Shown here in pieces: positions 12,800 through 24,790 of a DNA stretch of 64,000 nucleotides. Source of the stretch: Sipunculus nudus. Its lineage: Eukaryota; Annelida; Sipuncula; Golfingiida; Sipunculidae. The stretch covers positions 77,843,676 through 77,907,675 of the forward strand of contig CM049316.1 in assembly GCA_026874595.1 (NCBI GenBank). The letters run 5' to 3'. The first letter of the stretch is position 1, and the number at the start of each line of letters is the position of its first letter. The translations under genes and the position numbers were made by a program. The notes beneath the pieces are model-generated. The model worked only from the letters and a program-made list of their open reading frames with translations. It was not told the origin of the DNA and did not search any database.

Positions 12800-13313
12800 T
12801 AAATAGGCCCCTAGATATTTTGATGAAATTTCACATGAGCTAAATGATACATCACATTCATTACTTATCATTATAAATTACTCTGGACCTTCGATAAAGC
12901 ATGTAAAAGCATTGAATCCATATTTGTTTTATATAAGTGATCTTGTTTAAGTATTCAACACCCAAATGCAGTAAAATATAAATAGTGATAAAATGAGATT
13001 TTCAGGGGCTTTTTTTAGAATTACACAAGTGATAGTCATGTTATATATCATCATGTCTGCCGGATTTTGGAACATTTATCTGTGTCTGACACTAAGTATA
13101 TGTTTGCCAGACCTTTTTTCGTAAGTGAATTATAACAATAAACATACGCATCATCAAATTAATATTGACCAATAAGAATTACACTTTAAAACACAATGTA
13201 ATTTAAAGTACTAACAAGAAAACATTCTAACAATAAAAGAGTGCAGTAGGAGATAAGCCCATCCTAGACCTGAATTAATATGTGCTAACAAATTTTCACA
13301 TGTAATTGTTCAT

Positions 13314-13314
13314 A

Positions 13315-13350
<36 letters not shown>
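13314..13350. repeat. (AT)n(GT)n compound microsatellite
   Basis: Alternating AT passing directly into GT repeats, about 37 bases in all. Confidence 0.9.
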
Positions 13351-13599
13351 TTTAATGCTTACAAAAAGATATAAATAGTATACTAAAAAAATCTCTAACT
13401 TTCCTCAATTTTAATGCAGTTTTATTACTATCATGTTTTTAACTGACCTGTCTTATTACCTAATTGTACATAATTGTGTATAATTAGTTTCTGACTGCTA
13501 TATGTAAACAGTAAATAAAAATTCAATGAGAGGCATTTAGTGTCATTTCCCATAAGAGAGACAGTTGGTGTTGTTGTCCATAATCGGCGTCGTTTTTTT

Positions 13600-14030
13600 C
13601 CTCCGATTTGGAACACTCTGTTTCAACTGAGTTCAAAAACTGATGACCTTGCCCTGGATCTTCAAGGTCAAATCAGCAGAATTATTGCTCATTGTTTCTA
13701 CGATTTCTTGTGAATTTGGTAACTTTTGAAGCTCTTGCTGAACATTCCTCAAATTTGACACAGAAGTTGTTTCAACCAAGTTCTCAAACAGGATGGAAAA
13801 TGTATGACCTTGATCTTCATCTTAAAGATCAAGTTAGAATAGAAATTATTTGTTAACACTATAACTTTGAGCCACTCAATATATTTTCATGAAATTTGAC
13901 CCGTGAAAGGTTTCTACCAAAATCTCAGATATTTAAAAAAAATGGTGACCTTGACCTTCATCTTCAATGTCAAATTTTAAGAAATCTAATATATTTTCTC
14001 CTCAAACTAGGGAGGGGAGACATCTCTGTT
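13600..14030. repeat. three diverged ~150-bp tandem units
   Basis: Three units each carry (A/G)TGACCTTG, at about 13,643, 13,804 and 13,945, followed by a CTTCA(A/T) string and a TCAA(G/A)(G/T)TCAA-like string. The first unit has both TGACCTTG and the inverted form TCAAGGTCA. The units are diverged and non-coding. Confidence 0.6.
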
Positions 14031-15188
14031 TTTTTTTAAACAAACTCATTCTAGTTTTAATAAATTGTGATAACATACTCGTTTTAAACAAACAGACATG
14101 CTGTATTCACACATAATGCTATAAATAGATGAATTATATTAATTGAAATTAATAAAGATGTATATAAAATTTTTGGGAAAAAAAATAATCTAGTGGATTT
14201 TAAATGCTAAAAAAACATTTTAGGATACTGTGAACTTTCGCCTTATTATGCATTTTCAGGGACATTTACAAAATTACATTTTTTTCAGTGATTTTTTTTG
14301 GTTCCTGATTTTTGTCTTTACACCACAGTTCACACATAAAAATCTGAACTGTGAAGGGTTCAGTGATGTTGGACTCGAATTGTGTCTAGACTTTGTGCAC
14401 TTTTCTATGGACTCAGACTTTAACTCAAACTTGGGGGCCAGTTCTAAAAAATAAATAAGTCCAGCTTGATTTCAAAGTTTCATGACTTTTTTAATCAAGA
14501 AAATTATTTTCAGTCAGACTCGGACTTGGAATCGACTGGCCTGGAATGATAGTTAGAACTGGACTACAACAGTGGAATTAAGAGTTTAGTGACTCTCAAT
14601 ACAAACCCTGAAGAAGCAATAAGGTCAAAACTTTTAGTAAAATTGTGTTACACGTGATTCAGTGTGATTTTGTTACTGGTATTCATACACCATGTGCCTG
14701 TGCATAGCAGACATGCCCAGGGACTCATTAAGACCTCATTAATTAAGACTGCATTTGGTGGACAGGGTCAGTGTGAGTGCATGCAACACCAACATCCAAG
14801 ACATTGGTGGCTGGTTCTGTGCTGCTCTGTGGAAGCAACATGTGGTCAGCCTGCTGTGCATGGTGGGGTCCTGGCCGGCCAAAAGTATAGATGCTGGACA
14901 AGCTGCAGAGTAGAGACCCCCCTTGATCCAAAAATCATATAGTCACAAATTCAGTAGGGTAACACTCCCTTTGAGCAGAACTGCAGATTGCACTCAAAAT
15001 CCTATAGTTGCTGACAAAATATGTAAATTTAAATCGCAGGGTCATTGAATATGGATAATTCCACTGAATGTATGCTAACATATCAGTATCAGAACTCCTG
15101 TTGAGAAGAAATGTTAAAGCAGATTTATTTAACACATGTTTTCATTGCATAACATGTTTAGCGTTTGTTAACAGAGGGTAGATATATA
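14031..15188. other. no gene seen
   Basis: AT-rich. Frames at 14,230-14,454 and 14,664-14,942 have no recognisable domain. The stretch 14,760-14,930 is more GC-rich than its surroundings but has stops in every frame that could be spliced cleanly. Confidence 0.4.
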
Positions 15189-17052
15189 ACAAGGGACCCA
15201 TGGGTCACGGCGCTCAGCTGAAGTTTGAAATTTTTGCAAATGCAAAATATGCAAAATATTCTATTTTAAGGTTTTTCATATATACAAGCATATGAGAAGC
15301 TAAGAGGGGCCCTCCTACTTGGTTATAGTAAAGTTCTATATATATGATTGCAAAACTAATACTCTGACAAGATTGTAATGAAGAAAAACAGTTAAAAGTT
15401 ATGAGATACTGTGATGCATATGAAAACTTACAGATGGACAGGCAAGTGGACAGAAAGAACTAACACCTTTATTTCACTTTCAAGGGTATAATGCATTTAA
15501 GTTTAAATTAAAGCCTATTTTTTAGCGTATCCACTTTTTCCATTAACAGATTTTATTAGATTCATTTTTTTTATTTACAAGTTTTATAAATTTGTAATAA
15601 AAAAAATCACCATTATTTATTCAGAGTGTAGCTCATGTCGGGTCATATTATGCATACACATATATTTTATTATATTTAAATCACAAATGTTTAAACTGAA
15701 TTTAAAAGAAAATAATGCAACAACATGGCAACTTCAAGATTATTCCTTGAAGCACTATTAAAAAGTTTTGTTCATTTGAATTTTCAGTAAATGCTTAATT
15801 TTATTCACCTAAATAAAGATTCAGTAAATCTGATAAAATAAAACCACCTTTTCAAATAAAGTATACACACTGTTGGTTAAATGAGGGACAAACAACAGCA
15901 TTGTCCTAATTACGATTTCAGCTTTAATTTATTACTGGAATTAATAGTCAATTTCACACCTGTTCACAAGAAGTTTTTACTCTTCTGAAGTAAAGAATTA
16001 CTTATCTGATGAACATCCACACTTTCATATAGCAATACACCACTTTGTGGACACAATTAAATGTGCACTTTAATCATTGTAACCCTGGTGTTACAATACA
16101 AAATCTAAAATGTAGCACAGCCTAGAATAAGAATCAATCAAATACAGAAAATTATAAAATTCATCTAGTTCATTCACCGGCTGGGGGAAGGGGGGGGGGG
16201 GGGGCCTGTGCAGAGCAGAGGGGAAGCGTGCTAGTAGTGGCCAAGTTGAGCCAAGGCAAGCTGCCTGGAGAGGGTTACATAATACAAGTGAAGGCTGTAC
16301 TACTTGGTGGGCCTGATGTAAACAACACTTGACATGGTGAATGAAAATTTGTATGAAAACTTCTCTTTTCAATCAATCACTTTGAAATTTCACATTTTAA
16401 AAGATTAAATCCTTATGTGTATATGCTGTGAAAATTAAATAAACAGTGCTTACAGGGAAAAAACGTGCTGTAGCCAAATTTGGACAAAATTTAAGATATT
16501 AATTTTTTATTTATGCTAATAGCTGAAAAAATTGGCAAAATTCAGATTTAATTTTGGATTAACAATTGAATCTTGATTTAATAAAGTTATATCCTTAAAA
16601 AAAAGTCTCAAGCTTCAGCATTTCAAATGTTTAGTGAGTAAATATATTTCCTGATTTTAAAAAAAAATTGCATTATATTTGGAGCCATTACTTCAAAACA
16701 AATACCCAATACTGACCTAATTTTTTTTATGTTAATAGAAAATGTATGGAAGTATATGAATACTAAATATCATCAAAAACAGACCAGTGGTTTCGATATT
16801 AGGCAGCCTTGAAGTGTAACAATGGCTTTTTTTATGGAAAACGGAGGTTTTTCCTTAATATTTCAGGCCTAGTGACCCAATTTTCGGTATGGTAGGAGAT
16901 TTTGGGGACATCTAACTGTATGCAAAATTTTGGATCATAGGTCCAACGGTTTCAAAACGTGCCCTGTTAACGGCCGGACGGCCGGACGGATGGATGACGG
17001 ACAAAGGACCACAGCTATAGCTCAGATGACTTATAGTCAGCTGAGCTAAAAA
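15189..17052 (+). mobile_element. family A repeat, copy 1
   Basis: Begins ACAAGGGACCCATGGGTCAC, which contains the palindrome GACCCATGGGTC, then GCTCAGCTGA. It ends with tandem CCGGACGG units, the phrase GACAAAGGACCACAG, an imperfect 31-nt palindrome and GAGCTAAAAA. GCTCAGCTGA at the start and TCAGCTGAGC at the end form a 10-bp inverted terminal repeat. The interior carries the family's conserved phrase AAAAAACGTGC (near 16,460) and a 15-base G tract (16,190-16,204). Its first 600 bases match, inverted, 38.6-39.2 kb. No transposase or polymerase frame is present, so it is non-autonomous; the class is uncertain. Confidence 0.85.
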
Positions 17053-18204
17053 CAATCTAAAAAAAAATATCTAGACAGACCAGTTCAAATATTTTAATGT
17101 AATTCACATAAATTATTTACAGTTTGTTAATACGCTGTAGAAAAATTATACCCTGACTAATATCAACACCGATGTTGAGAAAAAATTTGGGAATTACAAG
17201 ATTAAATATATTTGATAAAGTTTGTTTATTTATATCAGGGTCTGAAATTAACATTCAGACAAGTGAAAATACATGTACTGTGAGGGCAAGTGAGCTGGTT
17301 TATGAAACTTCTCTGACCTTATTACATTACTATATACTAATATGCGTTTGTTAATATCATTTATCTCAAATATATTTTGTATTTAAAACAATGGTAATTT
17401 CTTCTGTATTGCAATAATATAATCTATAGATAATAACTGACTGATAGATTTGTATCCTGGTCCATACAAGCTAAAACTGGAGATTAACTGTCCCTTTTGA
17501 GTACGTACTGGATCATATAGAAATTGACCGTAGATCATTCACAAAGACTAACAGAGATTTTCATGAGAAATAGTACCTGACACACTCTTTATGTTCTTTC
17601 ATAGAGCGGTTCTAGGTTAAATGCAGGTTTTAAAAATGGTAACAGAAAGATCCATTTTAAGAAAAAAATGAATAGTTTAGGAACATGCAAGGAATATTTT
17701 AGTCTCTGTTATCTGTGTCACAAATTTCCGGCCTGCATGACAATCATTTTCAGACAAAGAAGCTCTATACAGATGATGCACAGCAAAACATATCATAAAC
17801 TATAAAATGAATTTGTGAAAACTTAGTTGTTCCTTACCAACATGTCCTTTATTTAATGTAAATTCCATTGTAAAACCCCATACATTCAAAAGGAGACCAC
17901 ATATATGAAACTGTCCCAATTATATAGACTTGGCAGTGATCACTTTCTTGTTATTTTCTGCACATATTACTTTTCCTTATAGTTCACTGAATATCACTAA
18001 AACTTACATGACAGGGGTCTATATTATCTCTCTCTGGTTTTTCTCTCAATTAATGTATATTCTGCGGATGTTGCCCCCTATATTTTACACAAAGCTCAGA
18101 AAACAAAGTACACATATAGATAGAGTGTATGGAATATAAACTAGTAAGTCAAAAACCATAAAAATACACTCCCCAGTGTCTGTAAGATGATCAGTTGGTC
18201 AGGG
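17053..18204. other. no gene seen
   Basis: AT-rich DNA with short frames only. Confidence 0.5.
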
Positions 18205-18413
18205 ATGGACACTGCATGGCCTGTAGCCCCCCCCCCCCCCATATTGCAGTATGTTACAATATGAAAATTATAGGAAATATATATATATATATACAAAACC
18301 ATCAGGTATATATATATTGGGTACAGACAAAAGTCAATGTGGACCAAAATCTCCCCCCCCCCCCCTTCACAATACCCCCTAACTTAGTGATAAAGAGGAC
18401 AATACCCCCCCCC
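18205..18413. repeat. cluster of C homopolymers and TA repeats
   Basis: Three C tracts (18,227-18,240, 18,353-18,365 and 18,405-18,413) are interspersed with TA microsatellites near 18,279-18,294 and 18,308-18,316. Proline- and Ile/Tyr-rich frames across this stretch are artefacts of the repeats. Confidence 0.9.
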
Positions 18414-18964
18414 TTGAAAAAAAATCATTCTATTACCTCTATTATACATGAAGATTTCAAATCTAATAATGTTGAAATAGCTAAGCTAGATCATGAACCA
18501 ACAAAAACAAACCATGCGTTCCATAGTAATCTGGCACACCAGGTCATGTGAAACTGTATCCCCATTGGAGTGGTTTCCTAATTATCAGATATTTAAGACC
18601 ATTTGTGTTTCTACTAGTGCAAGTTCTAGCAGGTTTAATTATGAATTAAATTATAAATTACTGATTACCTGTATTTTCATAACTTTACTAGTGTAGTTCA
18701 TGTAATTATGTGAAGTAGACAATGATATTGCTTACGTATATTAAACCAAAAATATAAAATATATAGTAAATTTGAATTTTGAGTGTATTAAGTAATTATG
18801 GGCATCAACTACGTATAACCATTATCCTACACAAATGCAAGCATTGGTGAATGCTGAGGAAAGCATACAGTTTTCCACACACAAAACCTCCATTAGGTCA
18901 CAATTGTAGTACTGCCTTGGAAGACTATAGTTTTGTGTTTGATTTGCAAAGATATATTGAGTTA

Positions 18965-19042
18965 ATATATATATATATATTATTATCAGGATAAACAGTG
19001 TATATATATATATAAAATATATATATATAATGTAATATATAT

Positions 19043-19100
<58 letters not shown>
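18965..19100. repeat. long interrupted (TA)n tract
   Basis: Several TA runs, broken by AAA, TTATTATC and GTAA interruptions, extend over about 135 bases. The longest uninterrupted run is at the right end. Confidence 0.95.
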
Positions 19101-19106
<6 letters not shown>

Positions 19107-21657
19107 AGAGGGACAGTCATACCTAGCTATACACAAAAACCGATCTGTGTTCTCAGTCAGAAGCAAGTGCAACCAGATAGGCATCTGTAGCAGATACATG
19201 AACCAGATATAGCGGCAGTCACTGCTCCAGCTATCTATGTTACATCATCTGGATATAAACACCACTGACCCTGTGTGACCAGTTGACAAGCTCTTCTCCC
19301 CACCCCTTCCCTGGGAAACCAAAGAAAGTAGTTCCGGCAGTGATTAATGGCTCCCTGCTGGGCTCATTATCACACTGCTGATCAGGCCTGTATCAACTGA
19401 TTACCTCACTGATGGCCTTTTAAGTACCAGTAGGGTGGGAGGAGGACCCCAGAATTTTGTCCAAGATTTTTAATGGGGATGTAGCGTCATGTGTAGAATG
19501 AACTTACCAAGGGTAAAATGTGTCAAAAATGAATAACCCCCCCCCCCTAAATCCCTATGCATCACTTGAACACACCATGATAATAGGTTATGGGATTAAA
19601 TGGTTTGCTCCCACTCTGATAACAAATCACCTGGCCATCCTAACCTCCTTTCATATACCTAAATTGTATACACACAAGATTTCTTTCAAACTCCTCGATA
19701 GTGTCATAACACAACAGCTCAGTAGGCAGTAAATATCTAAATATTTCTTAAGTGACAGTAAACGGGTCACTAAACCAATAAATAATCATCAACAAGGTTC
19801 ACTGATCTGCCACAGGTCTTTAACCTTGTGGTTTGTTTTGTCACAGTAACTTGTCTACTTTCTCAAATCAGGTCACTGCCTTATAAACAATCACACTACA
19901 GGTACGTATATATCTGTATCCATGTTTAGCTGTATGTCCTGTGAATAAGCATACAATTAATTTCAATCTAGTAAATAATTTTTATATTTATTCTTTAATG
20001 TGGCAGGCGAAAATCTGTACTTTAATTTCTTGCACAGACCTTGGACCCTAGAAAATTTGAATGTTCGTAATACAAATATAGTCCTAGTCCTAAATAGTAA
20101 TATTTTGTGTCAAAAGGGTACACATGAAAATCAAACGGTCATTGATAATGGATAAATAGTTGCTTCAATTTCATTATAACCATCAAACATGATTTAACTA
20201 TTGATTCCTAACAACAGTATATCACTATACACTAGTTACCACTGCCTGGTGTCACTGACTTCACTTAGTCAATATACCTGTTCATTGATTTGTCAAATAT
20301 AACACATATAACACTGGTTTAGTTTCCTAGGCAATAGTAAATGTTTCAAGCATATGTTCAAACATTGCACATGCGAAATGTCCATTCTAAATGTCTACGT
20401 GTCTTGTTACAATCAATTTTTCATAACCAGGCCAGACAGTCACTGCCCTGGACGGACCCTGTTCGATTTTGATGGCGGTTGAAATCTTATAACACAAAAC
20501 CCAAGGATTCATAAAAGTTTGTCCATGAATATTGTGAAAGAGATTACAAACATTACCTTATACACTATGTCACATGAAAAAAGTTTTTTTTGTTATGCTC
20601 TGAAAATGAAATATGCACTTCATTGTAAATATACTGAATATTGTATTAAAGTTTGTTCCCTTTTTTGTGATTCATGATTATATTCATTAACAAAGTCTGC
20701 ATATAGTACACAAAAGAAAATCATGTATTATGTAATTATTCACTGAAAGATAATAATAAACCATATGAAACTTTACCTCTTTATGTGGCCTTTGCCTTAT
20801 CCATACCAATTAAAACCACACTTTTAAACAAGACCTGTTAGGCTGTACTGAGTGACCCATGTACAACTGCTGCAGTGACCAATGACCAATGATGCTCCGT
20901 TGTAATCAGAAACAGGCAACCTACGTAAAATTTATGACTGACAGTACTGCCCTTTTCTTAAAGAAAATAACTAATAACCAAGATGTAATTATTTAACAAA
21001 ATAATTTAAAGTGGACATATTTCAGATTTTTTTAAGATTTATAAAACAATTACTCAATATTAAAGGAGATAATGATGATAAAATGAATCATGTATGATTG
21101 CATAAGTATTATCCACAAAAAAAAGACATGAAATCTGCTTGGTGTAGAGGTTAAGTTTAAATTCCTTCAGTGTATATTGTCTATACCAGCATTCCTGAAC
21201 ATTGCTGTACACAGAAGCAAGCCAAGCTCGGGACAGGATCCTGTACCAACGAGTTCAGAGCTATAAATTCAATATTCATCACATTGGCCTGTATCCCAGT
21301 GTTTTATCAATAATCCTCCCCAGGGCGGCCGCACCAGCCCCCGAGTCACCGACGATCTAGATGTCTGGTATATTTAAGGTAGAAATCTTCCCTTCCATGC
21401 TGTAAGCAAGACTTCATCATCACATATATTACTATATATATGTGTGTGTATAACATTCCTGTTGGGAATAAGGTAGAAACAGCTTGTTATGTTATCACCT
21501 CATGTTCAAACCAATTTATAATTTTACATGAAATTATTCTTATTTGGTTTATAAAGCCCTTTGGTCCCAAACTTATACCCCTATGGAAATAAACTGTACC
21601 CCTATGAAAATGGCTAAAGAGTGGCACTTACTTAAATCCACACACAAACCCAATTAA
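19101..21657. other. no gene called; C tract and one GC-rich island
   Basis: Mostly featureless AT-rich DNA with an 11-base C tract at 19,537-19,547. A 44-base, very GC-rich island at 21,324-21,367 is framed by CCCCAG and GTATAT and is discussed as a possible micro-exon. Confidence 0.5.
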
Positions 21658-22923
21658 ACAAGGGACCCATGGGTCACATCGCTCAGCTGAATTTTGAAAA
21701 ATATTAGAAACCGTAAAATATTTTAATTTCTTTTGGTTTTTCATGTATATTACCATAAGAAAAGCTATGAGAAAATGGCCCTGCTAAAATGAAACTCTGT
21801 AAATTATATACTAATGGACATGAGCTAAACCATTTAGTGATGCACCAAGGGAACACACAGGCCTACGGTAAGTGTTATATAAAAATAACATTTCATAAAC
21901 AAATAATGTGTGAAGGTAAGTTTTCAAAAGTTAAATATATGGCCATATGAGTTAAAAATTAATCCCACAAAGTTTGACCAATATTCCTATTCACACCTAG
22001 GCCCCGCCAACTTTAAGAGATATGAATGAAATGCTACAAAGTATTTATATCTTCTTAGATCTTGTCAGTTAGCACTTACATTAGATCCTAATATTTTATC
22101 ACATTTGAATATTAGGATTAAATTCCTGAAATTTTTTTCTTTAAAAAAATCAAACTGTCCAAGTCTCATAAAAAAGAATTTATTTAACATTAAAATTATA
22201 AGATTCATCTTGTTTATTAGTCCTGTGTATTGAAGGGGTGGGTGGGGGGAGGGGTCTCCGTTGTTACTGCTCACTGCTGAAAAAAAATGTTAATTTTATG
22301 ATGCATCTAGTTCATAGTACAGGTCTGTCAACAGAATGGGGGGGGGGGGGGGGGGGGGTTGTGCCAGAGAAAAAGGCTCCCTGTGGTATGGTATTAACTG
22401 CAGACAGCCTGATCAAGCTCAACTCAGTGGAGAGAGGGCTTGCCCTAGTGATGGGATTGCATAACATTATGCCAACAGCCTGGGGAGCACAGAAAGCCGC
22501 AATGAATGACCTACAGTGACCAACCGTGGACTGCTTGACAATGTAAGGGAATACAACAAGAGCCTAAAACATATTCAATAACTAGCCTAATTTTGCAGCT
22601 TTTATTTTCAAATTTCAGATTTTAACAGATCAAACCCTTATGTGTACATGCTGTGAAAATTAAATCCAGAGTACTTACAGGAAAAAAACGTGCAGTAGCC
22701 AAAGTTGGGCAAAATTTAAGATACCAATTTTTTATTTTTGGTGATATTTTTTAAAATTTAAAAGATTTTGATCTAATTTAGAGAAAAAAAAATTAATATT
22801 GATTAATTAGAGTTATATTACTGGAAAAAAAGTCCTTAGTTTTAACATGTTTTGTGTTATGTGATCAAATATCTTTCCTGAATTTTTACAAAATGCATTG
22901 TTTGAGCCCATAACTTTTTTAAA

Positions 22924-24376
22924 CTAGAATACGGGTAGTCAACAAGTGACTATGTGTATCCGCCTAAATAAGAGTGGAACGGGTTAAGTGAGGCATGGAT
23001 TGAGTGGCAAGGGGAAATAGAGTGTTGCATATTAGCATGGATGTCTGCAGCCAAATTGTGTATGTAGGTTGCACCCCTTACCACAAAATCCAGAAAGCCG
23101 TCCAAGTTGTATACATATGCAAAATTTAAGGCAGATAAGTCAAACCACTACATGTATATGAGTGATTTTAGCCCGTGGCAGACAAACAGATGGATGCTGA
23201 GCAAAATTGGTTGCAGGTGACGCCACCAGTTTTGCGTATGATAAAGAGCTATGTGAGAACTATACACATGCAAAACTTTGGCCCAATCGGTCAAACGGTT
23301 CCCAAGATATGACCTTGGATGTCTGCTGCATAAACTAGAATGCAGGTGGCGCCACCTGTCATAAATCAAGAGAGCTGTCGGGGATGTATAAACCTGCAAA
23401 ATTTTAGGCAGATATGTCAAACCACTGCCGAGATATGAGTGATTTTATCCCATGGCAGACAAACAGACAGGAGCTGTGCAAAAATGGCTGCAGGTGGCAC
23501 CACCAGTTTTGCGTATGATGAAGAGCTATGTAAGATCTATACACATGCAAAATTTTGGCCCAATCGGTCAAACGGTTCCCGAGATATGAGCTTGGATGTC
23601 TGCAGCGTAAACGTGAATGTAGGTGGCGCCACCTGTCATAAAATCAGAAAAGCTATCCAGGATGTATACGCATGCCGAATTTCAGGTGAATTAGTCCAAG
23701 TCACTGCAGAGATATGAGTGATTTTAACCCAAGGCAGATGAACAGATGGACACTGTACAAACATGGTTGCAGGTGGCGCCACCATTTTTGTGTATGTTAT
23801 AAAGCTCTCCAAGGGCTACATTTGTGCAAAAAAATTTTCCTGATCGGTCAAACAGTTCCCGAGATATGAGCTTGGATGTCTGCAGCGTAAACGTGAATGT
23901 AGGTGGCGCCACCTGTCATAAAATCAGAAAAGCTATCCAGGATGTATAAGCATGCCGAATTTCAGGTGAATTAGTCCAGTCACTGCGGAGATATGAGTGA
24001 TTTTAACCCAAGGCAGATGAACAGATGGACACTGTGCAAACATTGTTGCAGGTGGCGCCACCATTTTTTGTGTATGTCATAAAGCTCTCCAAGGGCTACA
24101 TTTGTGCAAAATAATTTTCCTGATTGGTCAAACGGTTCCCGAGATATGTGGGTTTATGTGTGGAAACAGACGCACAAACGGACGCAGAGCCCAGAGGAAA
24201 GGTCAGAGGTCAAAACAAAATCGGGGCGCAGCAGATCACATGTGACCTGAACATAATCCCGGGTTTCGTAAAATTCCGCCCAGCGGTTACGGAGGAGTTC
24301 TTTGGACACCAACGCCCCGGCGGCGGTGTGCAGCTGAAAACATAGTATCCGCAAAACTCTTGTTTTGGCGGATACA
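22924..24376 (-). mobile_element. Helentron/Helitron-like non-autonomous element H1, copy 1
   Basis: Read on the minus strand the element starts TGTATCCGCC (24,376 down to 24,367). It ends with the inverted match GGCGGATACA (22,964-22,955), then a hairpin with stem TAGTCA/TGACTA and a 5-nt loop (22,936-22,952), 8 bases and CTAG (22,924-22,927). A sub-terminal inverted repeat, a 3' hairpin and a terminal CTAG, with no target duplication and a host T on each side, is the known architecture of Helentron-associated non-autonomous elements. The core is a tandem array (separate entry). No Rep/helicase frame is present. The class is inference; the ends are directly visible and are shared with a second copy at 53,548-56,304. 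Confidence 0.7.
23200..24150. repeat. ~279-bp tandem array with GGTGGCGCCACC palindromes
   Basis: The phrase GCAGGTG(G/A)C(G/A)CCACCA occurs at 23,213, 23,490, 23,769 and 24,048, a period of 277-279 bp. Halfway through each full unit is a second site, AGGTGGCGCCACCTGTCATA (23,344, 23,621 and 23,901), so each unit is two related half-units. Both half-units share GAGATATGAG(T/C) and phrases like CAAACGGTTCCCGAGATATG. The exact 12-mer palindrome occurs at least five times here. Confidence 0.9.
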
Positions 24377-24790
24377 ATTATATAATACAGACCTAATTTT
24401 TGGCATGTACATATGAACTATATAGAGGAATATTTATGGCAAATATCAGGAAAAACAGATAAGTGGTTTTAATATCAGGCGGTCCTGAAGTGTGAAAATA
24501 TGTTTTTAATAAAAAGGAGGTTTTTCCTTAATTCCTCAATGAAACAAAGTCGCAAAGACCCAGTTTTTCGACTTGGTATGAGATCTTGGGGACATCTAAC
24601 TTGCCAATTTTGGATTCCTAGGTCTTATGGTTTCAAAATGTGCCACATCTACGGACAGACGGACAGCTAGACAGTCGGCTGACGGACAATGGACCACGAC
24701 TGTAGCTCAGATGACTTATAGTCAGCTGAGCTAAAAACAGATGAGTGGTTTTGATATTAGGCAGTCCTGAAGTGTGAAAATATGTTTACA

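Larger units (their letters stand above)
21658..24736 (+). mobile_element. family A repeat, copy 2 (interrupted)
   Basis: Starts ACAAGGGACCCATGGGTCAC at 21,658 and ends with CAATGGACCACGACTGTAGC, the 31-nt palindrome and GAGCTAAAAA at 24,736. It has the usual interior phrases (AAAAAACGTGC near 22,685; GCCCATAAC near 22,908) and a 21-base G tract (22,338-22,358). The palindrome-array element 22,924-24,376 is inserted in it: the family sequence TTTTTTAAA/TTATATAATACAG is continuous in copy 4 (about 28,940) but split here. Confidence 0.85.

Noticed and set aside
18822-19199. Frames rich in Ile-Tyr repeats (also at 2,084, 46,947, 54,762 and 55,416)
   Set aside because: These are translations of TA microsatellites.
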